Notes under the pieces: generated by a model
The model's input: only the letters and a program-made list of their open reading frames with translations
The model's database searches: none
Told to the model about the DNA's origin: nothing
Origin: Naematelia aurantialba
Taxonomy: Eukaryota > Basidiomycota > Tremellomycetes > Tremellales > Naemateliaceae
Assembly: GCA_021527695.1 (NCBI GenBank)
Contig: JAKFAO010000006.1
Location: forward strand, 1,426,001 to 1,490,000
Length of the DNA: 64,000 nt
Direction: 5' to 3'
Translations under genes and position numbers: made by a program
Part shown: positions 10,733 to 21,825 of the stretch, in pieces
Layout of the letters: every line of letters starts with the position of its first letter
Numbering within the stretch: position 1 is the stretch's first letter

Positions 10733-13700
10733 CTATCCCTGCCCGTTTGAAGGCCCGATCGGTATCATCGGTGATGGGATGGGGGACTGCGCGAACTGAG
10801 GTTGTGGTGGTGGTTGAAGGACGGTATGATGCACTACTCGAATCAACCATCATCAACCCTGTTGGCATGACCACTCACTTTGCGGCGTTTGATGGGGTGT
10901 CGGCATCGAGCCCATTGATCCCATGGACCCCATGGATCCTTGCATAGATCCCTGGGCCTGCATTTGGTTCGTGTAGTACATGCCTGGACCATTTGGACCT
11001 GGCCCTGGCCCTGGTCCCGGTCCCGGTCCGGGCCCTTGTCGTTGTGGACTGCTAAATTGCATGTGCTGGGGTGGCATGAAATGCTGATTTTCTGCGCGGC
11101 GCCAGTCAGAACGTGCTCCCTTGACCAATGACATAATGAAATTACGCACGAGGCATTCCATTAGGAAAATAGACTGGCACTGACACATCGTCAGCTGAGG
11201 CTCTACATGTACGTATAGGAACGGAAGCGCTCACTGCCATTGGGCTGGGGCCCGGCCATGTGCGGCGGCGAGTGCATTGGCTGTCCAGGTAAAGGTGCGT
11301 ATCCGGGTCCAGGCGAAAACATGGGGCTGGACATTTGCGTAGGCATCCCTTGCGTAGGCATACCAGGCTGTCTCCGTATCAGCGCGGATGACAGAGCGGG
11401 AAACGCGCGACTTGCCTGAAAGCGATACGCATATGGCGGGAAATTCGGTGGCATACCTCCCATCATCGGCTGCTGAGGACCCGCATGCGGGGAAGTCGGA
11501 TCCTCGTCAAAAGGCCCCATCTGCATGGATAGCCGAGCACCCATGGTCATGTGATTTCTGCCAGACGTGAAGGGCCAAGACGGAGCTGAGAAGTACCAGT
11601 CAGGCGAGAACACTAGCAAAGTGTGCACAGACTCACAGACAGTCGATGCTAGGGGAACTTGGCCGTGCTTCCAGGGATTGAAGTCTTCTCGAGGGTTTCC
11701 TCCAAATTTGCCCGGGACTTGATCTCGGAAGAAAGGGTTCTTGGGGGTAGCAGCGGGTGTGGATGTTCCAGCAGACTACACAGGTCAGTTTGGTACGATG
11801 CATGACTAGTGAAGCTGACAGTAGCAGGTGCTGGTTGAGTGGGGCGAGCAGCCGGACTGGTGGTAGACGACTGTCCCTGTCCCGATGAGCGTTGTCCCAC
11901 ATGACGTGGAAGGCCAACTCACAGGCTTGAAAGACGGGGCGGTGGGTTTGAAGACAAAGGCATTCGGGTTCAGCTTGGCAGCTGCAGCAGCCGCGTTGCT
12001 GTCTGTCTGACTGATCATGGACGGACTGGGCGACGCGGCTTGTTCTGGTGGCTGGGGAATATTCTCGGTCGCAGTCTCGGGTACAGGGATAGGGGAAAGT
12101 TTCTTCTTTGCGTGAAAGGCGGGAATCTCTTGAATGTGCATGACGATCTTCTTGGGCGGACCTGCACGGGGAGATTCGACAGTGGGTGTCCTCAGAGAAG
12201 CTGGGCTTGGGATACCAACAGATGTTTTCCGTTCTGCATTCGCGGCTTTGGCCTTTTCGAGCTCTGACTGAGCCTTTGCCTCGATCGCTTTTTGCTTGGC
12301 TTCGTCTTTCGCCAGGATGGGCAACATGTCTTTCGGCATGGGCAATGGGATCTGATACTCTGCGTCAGCGATCCTTACCTCCCAGGCACAATGATACAAT
12401 GGGCAGGAGGAACGAAACGACGGCTAGCAAGGACTAAACAAGGCCTGGAAACACGAAACAAGGGCTAGGAAGAACAGAACGGGGGCCTGGGAAACGAAGC
12501 GAGTGCTTGGGCTGACCTTGAATCCAGCTTGGAACTTCTTCAAATCTGCCAATTGCTTCTCCCGCTCAGACTTCACCATGGACTGCTTCTGCGCCTCTGC
12601 CCGTTCCCGCTCATTGCCCACAAACTTCCGGAACTGATCAACGACCGTGCCAAGCTTGTCATCCTGGCGAGAATGTAAGAAGAAACGCTTTCTTTGATCT
12701 GACATACCTTCTGAGGGGAGACTTCCCGTTTTGGCTGAGAAGGGCCGACGGTGGCAGTGCCCGAAGAGCCCTGCACAGCTGTTGAAGAAGCTGGAGCTGC
12801 TGCGGCAGACGTAGGCGCGGCACCTGCATTCGAGTCGGCAGGAGGAGCGGAAGGAGCTGGCGTGGGGACGGGGGCTTGAGCAGGCGTGGTGGTGCCATTC
12901 GCCTTGGGTGCCGGCGAAGCTCGAACAGCAGTAGGTGCAGGGGTTTGGGGACCGCCTCCAGCGCGTCGTGCAGCAGGAGGAACGTAAGCGTTTGGATTGC
13001 GGACTACACCCGAGTATCTGCGCATATCAGTCACGAGCACTCGGTCAGCATCGAGAGCCACGCACTTCTCCTCCTCGTCCTTTGACCCGTCCTCGACCGC
13101 CTGACCCCTTTCCTCCTGGATATGCGCGTTGCCAGATGTTTGCTACGACCCATGTCAGCCGCAGGCACTAGGTTGTACCAGGCAACACGGCACTCACGCC
13201 CATGATCTCGCTTGCGAGCCTCTCTGCCTCCTTTTCCCGCTTACGAAAGTCCGGGCCATTCTTGTTCAGCTTGGTGGTATACAGCTCTTCCTGGTACGTG
13301 GTCGTCGTGCCAAACAGCCTGGCGTTCGTCTCGAACTGGTCCCACGACGTGTGAGTTTCAGCCGCTGCGCCGCCAAAAGTCTCCGAATCACGGCCTGCGC
13401 CGTTGGTTCGCGCCGCAGGAGTGCCATTCGCCTGGTCTGGAGGCCCGTCGGCGGCCCACGGCTTCAGCTCGCGCTCCGCGATCGGAGGAGCAGCAGAAAT
13501 ATCGGCGTCTGTCTGAAAGGCTGCCAGATATGAGCCGGGAGTGTGTCACTTGAAGATATCAGCTCACCTTTGGGCGGTCGAGCCTTGTCGTCGACCTTGC
13601 GGACCTCGTTCATGCTACGTCCGCGTCAGTTAACCGCTCAGACGAGGGGCGGGGGCGCGCTCACTGATCATTGATAGACACCCTTGGTCCAGGTCCGGGC

Positions 13701-14003
13701 GTAGGGGTGGACGAGACCGGCGTCGACCCGCGAGAGCTATTATATCCCGCCGAACCAGGCGGAGGTCCACCTCGCCATGATCCACGCCTACGCGCGCGAA
13801 TCAGCTCTGCCAACACTTTCACACCACGAGGAAGCCCGAGCCGAGTCAAGTGTCAAAAGGCACTAGAGCATAATGCGCATAGACTTGGGCTCAGCTCACC
13901 TCGGCGTGCTACCCCCGTCCACTCCGGCACCTGGTGTACCACCCCTAACGCCGCCACCACCTCCGGACCCCCCGCGTCCTCCTCGCCCTCGCATTGATGT
14001 CAT
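10733..14003 (-). CDS. PBP1: Ataxin-2 / Pbp1 homologue (LsmAD + PAM2) with reduced Lsm region
   Basis: Joining 15 exons gives a protein of 800 residues. It starts with RG-rich sequence ([17 protein letters not shown]). The LsmAD domain occupies about 92-200: [45 protein letters not shown] and [28 protein letters not shown] follows. A charged helical segment ([14 protein letters not shown]) comes next, then a PAM2 poly(A)-binding-protein motif, [11 protein letters not shown] (about 505-515), and a Met/Pro/Gly/Gln-rich tail. Pbp1 proteins bind Pab1 and act in poly(A)-tail control and stress granules. Only a remnant ([15 protein letters not shown]) stands where the N-terminal Lsm fold should be. 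Introns are mostly 44-60 bp; one (11368-11415) is GC-AG. The start is the first ATG of the frame. Confidence 0.92.
11368..11415 (-). other. GC-AG intron of PBP1, frame-preserving
   Basis: The donor is GCAAGT after TTTCAG, and the acceptor is GAGACAG. At 48 bp it is a multiple of three with no stop, so retention would insert 16 residues. The flanking exons (YAYRFQ and PGMPTQ) continue a Pro/Met-rich region. Confidence 0.7.
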
Positions 14004-14762
14004 GTCGTGTCGTTATGTCGTAAAGGGAATATCGTGATGTGTTGAATGAATGTACCGGATCGCTGTATGCGTGTTAGCACAACCTGCTACCCTGCGTTCT
14101 AGTTCTTGTTCTTGCCCTCCACACGTATATCGCCGTGTATGAATCTTTGGTGACTTGGTGGCTTTGACTTGGTAACTTGGGGGCAGCGAAACAGGAAAGG
14201 AAGACCCAAATCAACGCGACGAGACACTTACCAGCAGTCGACCTCCTTCCCGTCTTGCCAGCTCGCGCTTTGAGCTCTACCGTGCTCTCGAGGACTTGCA
14301 GAGAGAAATCAGGAACCTCGTCACCAGGCTGACAAGACTGCTCGCTTTTGGATCGATCAACTGGAAACAGAGTCAAAAGGTTGCTCTGGAGAGGGAGGCT
14401 GCAGAAACCCGTGTTGGTTTTAAGCCCCTTGAAGCTGCTTGGGAGAAAGAACGAGGACGCTTCAAATGGAGATGCCCCGCACGGCGTTGTCCTGGCAATC
14501 ATCGGAATTACCGAATGTGGCACTTCTCCACGGGGGGCTTTGACAAGGCCAAAAGTGGCATCAGACGGAATTGTGAACCGGCGCCGTCGCACGAATACTG
14601 GCCGATTCACAGACTTCACATGATCGGGTATGGTATGGCTTGAATTCTATATGGATCATTCATCTCTCTCCAACCGCTACATAAGAGTGCCAGCCAGGTG
14701 GTGCCCTCTCTCTACTCTCCTGCCCCCGATGTCCCCTGTTCGATCTTGACTCGAACGCCCCG
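14004..14762. other. Intergenic region upstream of PBP1
   Basis: Both strands carry frames of 90-180 codons (for example minus 14074-14619), but neither shows a domain or consistent splicing. A PBP1 promoter or 5' leader is the likeliest content. Confidence 0.4.
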
Positions 14763-16527
14763 TTACTTGCCGCCGGTAGTCTTGAACATGATCAGACCAC
14801 CCAATGAGATCCTGAGACGCTTCAGCCTGGTCCTGGTCGCGTTGCCGCTAACGGCACTGCACTTGGTCACTCACGAATAGCCGAATACCTGGAGTGCGGT
14901 GATCTGCGAGCCGAAAGCCAGGACAGATCCCGAGATAAGGAGCTAGGGCGAGTCAGCTGCAGGCCGAGGGTGGCTTCACTGCGACTCACGATATCTTTCA
15001 TAACACCTGCGAGCGTCAAGATGAGACCAGATCCGACCGAGATCAAAAAGACAGCTGCGACCTGAAGCAAATTATGAGCTGACTGGCCTGCCATGTCATG
15101 CAGTTAGCAACTCACGTTCAAAGCAAAGGCGATTGCGGCGTTGCTGAACAGAACCAAAAGGCCCACTCGGTGCAGGGCGTAGAATGGCTCGAGACCCTCA
15201 GTGAAGGGTAAGATGCAGGCGTTGATGATGGCACAAACGGGTGCGTAGTAGTGCAGCGACACGATCGGATCCATCTGTTTCGTCAGCTCGCTACAGAACA
15301 CAGGGTCGAATGAGCTGACCTTGAGGCCATGGAGCAGGATCTGGATCATGACAAGACGAGAGGCCTCGAATGCGACAGCTGCGCACTGGCAGATGAAGCC
15401 AAAGATCTCAAAGTGAAGCTCCCCGTACGCGGCTAGACGGGTCAGCCTTGATCCTCTATCCGAGGCGTGAGAAACTCACCCAAAGCGCAACCAGTCGAGA
15501 TCATCTGAGCATAAGGGTCAGCCCGGAAGTCTTGACAGCGTGAATGATAGAGGACATACCGCAACAATGGCCATGAGCCGAGCGTTGGGCTCTTGGATCT
15601 TGAATGCGAATGAGATGAGCAGGATGGCGACTGGGTTGAACGCCTAGAGACTGGTTAGGACGCAGTTCCGTATTCTGCTCTGAGAAACTTGCCTTGAGCA
15701 TCTGAATGAAGCTGACACTGAGACTGAGGTAGGCGTAGTTGGAGAGGATGAGCGAGCCCGAAAAGAGCGCCCCGATAGGGAGAATGGACTTGATCCACCT
15801 GTCACGCTGCGAGGCGTTAGCGATCTTTCCTCTCCTCTTGTCTCGATCGAAGGACACGGAGATGGAATGCATCATAGCGGGGGGTGGACGGATGCAGACT
15901 CACGCTCATCTCGATGTCCCGGGCACCGTCCACCAAGGTAGTGGTGCGCTGCAGGATCCGCGTGGAACAGGCGGAAAATGCGAGATGCCATGTGGTGAGG
16001 AAGACGGGAAAGGGGAAGTGCAGGCTTGAAAAGATGTATTCTTGGCTCCCGTCAGCGCTCAAAGGATCTGCATGTAGGGGGACGAGGCGCACTGTTGTAT
16101 AGGATGACACAGATTGACACGGACATCCACAGGGGAATGACTAATAATAGTTAGTTTTGCGGCATCATCTTCGTGGGGTGGAGAGGTAGGTGCGAATGCG
16201 AGTGAAAGAGGGGGGCATGGATGACAGTGGACACACTGATGAAAGCGGGGATGACAATCTTCTTGGCTGGTGCGGCAGCCCTGGCATCCGAGATTCTATT
16301 GGGCTTATCAGTGCTGCTGACATCAGGTCGGCAAGGACGGGATGGTGAAAAGTTGCTCACTTGACTTCGATCCGCTCGCCATGAGTCAGGTCGTTCTCGA
16401 CGTCTGAAGCGCGGGGCATCGCCTATGAGCTGTCAGTACTTCTATGGCATCATACATATACAGGGCGACTGTGGGATCAACGAACATTCAGAGGGATAGA
16501 AGCCTCGTCTTCTTTGCTGTGCGACAT
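14763..16527 (-). CDS. Triose-phosphate/nucleotide-sugar transporter family (TPT) membrane protein
   Basis: Many short exons assemble a multi-pass transporter. The first exon gives [14 protein letters not shown], followed by [21 protein letters not shown]. Membrane segments follow: [116 protein letters not shown] and [20 protein letters not shown]. The end is [15 protein letters not shown]. The QMLKAFNPV and EASRLVMIQ signatures and the Lys-rich C-terminus fit the TPT/DUF250 family of Golgi/ER and plastid-type sugar-phosphate exchangers (compare Sly41-like and UAA/GDP-sugar carriers). The substrate cannot be deduced. The start is supported by splicing of the first two exons. Confidence 0.85.
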
Positions 16528-17031
16528 TTTGATGAATCTCCAAGCGTCAAATTCTAGTAAGCGGTGACGACCGGGGAAGGGATTGCCAAATGAACCGGTG
16601 ATGTGTGGAGTTGAAGATAAAACTGCTACAGAGTAGGACTGCCTGCCGAGCTGAGAACCCAGAGTCCTCTAGAGAGCTGGATATAGAAGTCAGTGGAGAG
16701 GGGTTTTTGGTGGGGACGCGACGGTTTATCTTTGGCGTGTGGGAATGAAGGGCACAACGGGAAAGGGTGAAAGGGACGTAGAAGGCCACGTAACTTGACC
16801 GACTGCGAAGACGGAGGTATACGTATCACTCCATCACCTGTGGCTTTTTCGATTCTGTCCGTAGTATCGTCTGTACTCTCTTCCTGTGCTGTTTTCTGTG
16901 AGTGCCGAGTGGCGTGCGTGGTTCGAGGATGGCATTCCAGCACAAATTGGCTGTCGACGTTGTGCGAGTGTTGGCGTCTGGGCCTGCGTCGATCCCGCTT
17001 CCACCGAGCGTCACCGGGATAACGTTTCGCT
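16528..17031. promoter_or_regulatory. Divergent promoter region between the transporter and the mitoribosomal gene
   Basis: This 0.5-kb space separates two opposite start codons. Frames here are short and overlap on both strands. No TATA box stands out. Confidence 0.35.
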
Positions 17032-18054
17032 ATGTCGCTCGCCATGGCCCTCGAGGTCCTACGTGAGTTGTGGTACCTCGCTCCCAAATCATCAATCCTG
17101 TCTTCCTGCCTCTCCATTGTATACAGATTCATTGTCTACATCTACGCACTCTAGTCCCCTACTCACCCACCACTCCCGTCCCTCCCGCCCTCCTGCCCAC
17201 CCATCTGCGTATCCACCCATCCTGTTCACGTCGCAGGCCATAACTCTTGGGGTGGCACTGTGAACCGTGCCGATGAGATGATCTGAGTACTGACGAGTCG
17301 ACGCGTCTAGTGAATTCGCAAGACGCCTAGCCCCCCAACTAGCATACGCCAACCCACGCCTCCCATTCAGCGTCGAGCGGTTCTTTGACCCAAGAGAATC
17401 GGATACGAATAGCAAGGGCGAATTGTTGTCCGAGAGGATCAGAAAGAATCGGGGAGGGGTCAAGGTGCCATGGGAGGGCGATGAGTTGCCTCCGCCAGAG
17501 TTGCATATCGATATCGGTGCGTTGATGCGATCTTCATTGTCCCCTTTATCTTTCTCTCTCCTTTCCCTTCCCTTCTTCCCTCTTTTCATCTTTCATCTTT
17601 CATCTTTCTTCTCTCTTTGTATGTTTCTTTCTTTCTTTCTCTCTTCCCTCTTAACCCATGTGCTAACGTTGTGCCAGGCTCTACGCGCCGCTCCATCGAT
17701 ATCCGCCGCAAGAACGCCACCCAGATCCTTGCCGCGATCCTAAAAGTAGCCGAGGGCAGATACCTCGCCGGCTCTGAGACGTTACCGAGAATAGGCGATG
17801 GATCCCGCGATGCCACTGGGACGCCTGACGAGGCCTCGGCGGCGAACGAGTCGATGGCGGGAGCGAGCGCGCGGACAGAGATCGACGCCGGGGTGAAGGA
17901 GGCCCAGGTTGAGCGCGAGCGTGAGCAAGCGCAAACGACGCAAGCGCGGACGCGGACGGACGACTCCCAGAGTGGCGAGCAGCGTCCGGCTGCGGATGGG
18001 CTGGAGCTCGAGGCGGGAAGAGCAGGGGAGCCAGTGGTAAATACCGCATCATGA
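17032..18054 (+). CDS. Mitochondrial ribosomal protein, L51/S25/CI-B8 fold (Mrp49-like)
   Basis: The recognisable core is EFARRLAPQLAYANPRLPFS followed by VERFFDPRESDT, matching the thioredoxin-like L51/S25/CI-B8 domain (family pattern: FxxxxLPxLxYxNPxxPFxVER). The next exon, after a 161-bp intron (17517-17677), carries RRSIDIRRKNATQILAAILKVAEG. An extra Arg/Ala/Glu/Gln-rich tail of about 100 residues follows and stops at 18054. The start is put at the ATG at 17032 (MSLAMALEVLR). A small exon encoding HNSWGGT (about 17236-17258) probably lies between, but its donor phase does not match the next acceptor, so the 5' structure is tentative. The role is structural, in the mitochondrial large subunit. 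Confidence 0.62.
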
Positions 18055-18358
18055 CATTTAGCATTGCATCGTTCTCTACCTACACTACGCTGTGCGAGGC
18101 TGCCTTTATAATACTGTCTCGCTCCGCGGTGACTTGAACTGCTGTTCTACTCTACGGCAGGCGTTGGACGACGCTGTACCTGGTCTACTGAGTCTACCTG
18201 TGTATGCCGGGTGACACCAGCCCGTTTCGGGTTACCGGCCGGCCCGAAGTCGGCATTCTAATTTTGTGCGATTGTCTGCCTAGCGCGTCCAGCTCCAGCT
18301 CGAGTCGAGTCGAGTGCGAGTCCGACTTGCAGCGCTCCTCACGCCTCGCTCTGTATCG

Positions 18359-19970
18359 TCAGGAATTGAATATCCGCGAGTGCTGCAAATCGTGTCTGGC
18401 CATCAAGATCTCGCCCAGTGGCCAGGTCGTTGCTGGACCCGAATCGGCATGAACCGCCCACGCCCAGATATCTTCCTCCGCTTGCTCCGCTTCATCACCC
18501 TGCTCCTCTGCTTCTTGCTGCGCCGTGTCGCCGTCTTCGCCCTCCATGCCCCCATCCCTGTGGTCGGGTTTGGTGGGAAAGACAAAACGACGCCGACAGC
18601 GACAGTCGGTGGTTCCCGTGCCGTCTACGGAGGCCTGCACGTTCCCATGAATAATCCCCTCGAAGGGATGCAGCAGCAGCTGCGACGAGGCGTACGGCCC
18701 GATGAGGTTCAGTCGCACAGCGGAGGAGAGGAGAGAGCGGGCGTGCAGGAAGAGGTGGAGGTGGACGGTACGCGCTGCGACGTGTCAGCTGGCGTCTTGA
18801 GCTGTCAGTCTTATACACGATTACGAGGATGCACGATGGGCGATGGCAGCACAATGCGAGTACATAGATGGGGAGCACAGCGGGAGCACAACGGGAGAGC
18901 AATGCCACGAAGCGTCACAGATGGGATCACAAAGATCGTCCCGAGGCTGTACGATAAAGGCACCATGGGTGGCCCAGACTCAACGACGAGAATATACGAC
19001 AGACAAAGCACATACCTAGACTCAAGCCGAGGGCAGCACACATGACCCCCCAACACACGGCGAGATGTCCGGGCGACTTTGCAGCCCGTATACACCGCTT
19101 GAACACCTCGAGCACGGCCCGCGCCGTGTCGTCCCTCGTCTCGACATTTCGGTCACTGTCAATACCATTTCTGTCCATTCCATTTCCCGGTCCCACTCTC
19201 GCCCCCCGTCCCAGTCCAGCGACGGGCCGGCTCAGGCCGCGTGAGTAGAGCGTGAGCATGGCGATCCCCTGGGCTTTCGAGGACCGGCGCGAGACGTGCG
19301 AGAGCATGGTGGACTCGTGGTACTTGTCCAACTCGACCAGGAGGCTCACCACGTCGTCCTCGCCCATCTTCCGTCCTCGACCGCCGGAAGCTTTACCATC
19401 ATAGCCTTTCGACTTGCTACCAGGGATAACATAGTTGCCGTGGCCATCGCCATTACCATTGTCATCGCCATGTGAATCGCCATCGCCATTACGATTGTAA
19501 TCGCCACTGCCCTCGCCACTTCTAATGCTAGTGCCATTGCCACGCAGCTTCCCGCAAACCCCGCATACTCGGGACTCGTCGAGGTACCGCCCCATCACTT
19601 CCCAGGCATCACGGACGAAACACGCCGTCGTCCTCGCATAGTTCTCGACCTCGGCGCGCGCAAATTCCGTCAGCGCATTGACGACCTCGACTTGGCTAGG
19701 CCGTGCGCTGGCTACAGCCCGCGAGGTTGACGCCGCTGCAGCGAGACCAGGAGCGGCAGATGCAGTGAGACCAGGAGCGGCAGTTGCAGTGAGACTTGGA
19801 ACAGCAGATGGAGTGGGACCAGGGGCCGCAGGAGAAGGGTTGTAGGTTGGACTGCTGAGAAAGCCGTGTTTCGCCCATGACTCGAGCCCGGACGAGGACA
19901 CGAACCCGCCAGTGGGGAGATTCGAGTCGAGCAGGATGAACAAGAGGTGCAGCTCGGTCGCGGATGTCAT
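18359..19970 (-). CDS. Urease accessory protein UreF, with large insertions
   Basis: UreF is the urease-maturation factor that works with UreD/H and UreG to load nickel into urease in the cytosol. There are two exons (19970-19016, 18774-18359) of 456 codons in total, joined across a 241-bp intron. Family signatures are LLDSNLPTGGFVSSSGLESW (residues 13-32), FARAEVENYARTTACFVRDAW, LVELDKYHESTMLSHVSRRSS, SKAQGIAMLTLYSRGL, HLAVCWGVMCAALGLSL and SAVRLNLIGPYASSQLLLHP. Relative to bacterial UreF it has extra segments: Ala/Pro-rich repeats at 41-92, and a Gly/Asp/Asn/His-rich insert at 136-205 that begins with CGVCG. There is also a Gly/Arg/Asp insert at about 250-290 and a Glu-rich stretch before the conserved C-terminus (VHADSGPATTWPLGEILMAR). 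Basidiomycete yeasts are typically urease-positive, consistent with this gene. The short convergent gap 18055-18358 holds nothing notable. Confidence 0.9.
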
Positions 19971-21825
19971 ACTCCGGTGGGGACTATACTCGATAGCCCC
20001 TCTTTAACTCGGCAACCTCGACGCGCTGCACTAGCACTGTGACGGATGATGGAAGCGAGTGGCTGGGCCATGCACTTGCCTTGTGATGGACGACGAGGTC
20101 ACGGCCGCCCGTGATAACGGGCTGTCATAGCAGATATCCGTGTCGAACAGCAGGCATACCAGCTCGAGTCAAAACCACGTGGTCGCGGTGACCGGTAATG
20201 GATGATCCCGAACTGTCCGCGTTGCCGTACGGTCCTTGCTGAACTACTAGTCTTGTCTTGGTCGAATAGCTTGTCATGTCATGGCGATGCATCCGCAGTC
20301 TAGCAGAGCATACTGAGCGGCTCTTCTCTCTCGTCGCCGACCCGCCATATCCCATAGGAACTGTAGTACGCTTTACGCTTTACCGGACGCGGGAAGAGAG
20401 TTGAAGAGTTGAGCGGGCAGCCGTCCAGCCGCTTCAGGCACGGCCAACGAGCCATTTCAATTGGGTAAACCTGTGCATCGTAGTCACACTTCAATGCTCA
20501 TCGCTTGGCCGGGGAGGATCCATCGCCGAGAGGCTGCAGAGGCTGCAGAGACAGCGGATGCATCGATCCCACTTGTACATCATCCCTTCTGCCCCCCGGT
20601 GCCCGTTGGTTTCGTGACTCGGGCCCTCGCTGAATCACCTGGGTCTTTTGAATCTCCCTTGCCGGCGATCCCACCAACGTTCCTCCTTTGGTCCTGTATA
20701 CCCCACCCACGCCTACTTGTATCTTGTACATCCTCGTCCAGCCCATTCCGCAGACCGTTTCACGCCCACACGCTCGACACGCGGACAACGCACCTGCCCG
20801 CCGTTGATCCCTCCTTTACCCCTCGCTCGAGCCCCGCAGTCTCACGCTCCCAACTCGCTCCCCTGCCATTGTTTTTTGTCGTTCTTTGTCTGTTGTAACT
20901 GTAAGACTATCTGCGTTGAAAACGTTCAGACAATCCGACGAGTCCTCTGGAGCTATCACCGGAACAAAGGTGACATCATCCGAGGTACGCTGGTCTCTGC
21001 GTCTCCTTCATCCCAGACCAAACACCTGCCAGCCTGCGCCATAAAACACAGCAAAGTCGGTTTTACACCCCGATCAAATCATAGGTCTCATTTCCCGCTT
21101 TTCCTAGACCCAGCGATGCCATGGCCTCATGGGCGTCGTGGAGCGATGTGGTATACTCCCCCTTAGAGAGAGCTGCAGTTGATCCTCTCAGTTCTCTCAG
21201 TTCCTTGTCATACCCAATTTCCCAGAAAACGGTCAACCTGCTCGAACGTTTCATCATCGCCCCTATTCCATCTCGCAACTCGCATCATCTCTGCCGACCT
21301 CACAGTCACTCGCGTCAGCAGGTGAGGTAACAACGGATTGCGATGCAAGTCTGAAAGGACTCTCTGCCTCTCTCTCTCCAGTCCAATCGGCTCTGCCCTG
21401 CGGATCCCAAATCGGTGAGTGGGCTGTCAATCTGTCTTGCGTGCTTGTGCATTTCGCCCTGTCCGTTCTATCCCACTTCCTAGGTTCTCCCTTTGTCAAA
21501 ACCACAACACCGGTACTCCTTGCGTGATGACTCGACTTAAGACACCATGTTACCCGACACCGACGGGCACCGCGTGTCTGCCTCCCTTTGTGCTCTTTGC
21601 TGACTGTACTGCGACAGCTATTCCAGGAAAATCGACCGCGCCGTGTCTCCTTTGAGGCAGCCAGGAGTCGGCGTCGCAATTTTTGCACGACGGAGAAGAA
21701 CGGAGGCTCGACACTAGGCGTTGCTCCACATTCTGTAAGCTTTCATCACCCACGCCATTCTTTGTTTTCCTGCCTTCGTTGATGCTGACTCTGGACTCTA
21801 GCAGTGCTTGTAGCGTCTGCACACA
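19971..21825. promoter_or_regulatory. Long divergent promoter / 5' leader region, 1.85 kb
   Basis: The region lies between the UreF start (-) and the 980-residue protein (+). The last kilobase is pyrimidine-rich, and CTAG/CAG acceptor-like sites just before the ATG (about 21798-21803) suggest an intron-containing leader. No coding frame is supported. Confidence 0.45.

Noticed and set aside
14074..14643. Overlapping 115-codon plus and 181-codon minus ORFs
   Set aside because: They compete in the same DNA, neither has a domain, and the region fits the PBP1 upstream sequence.
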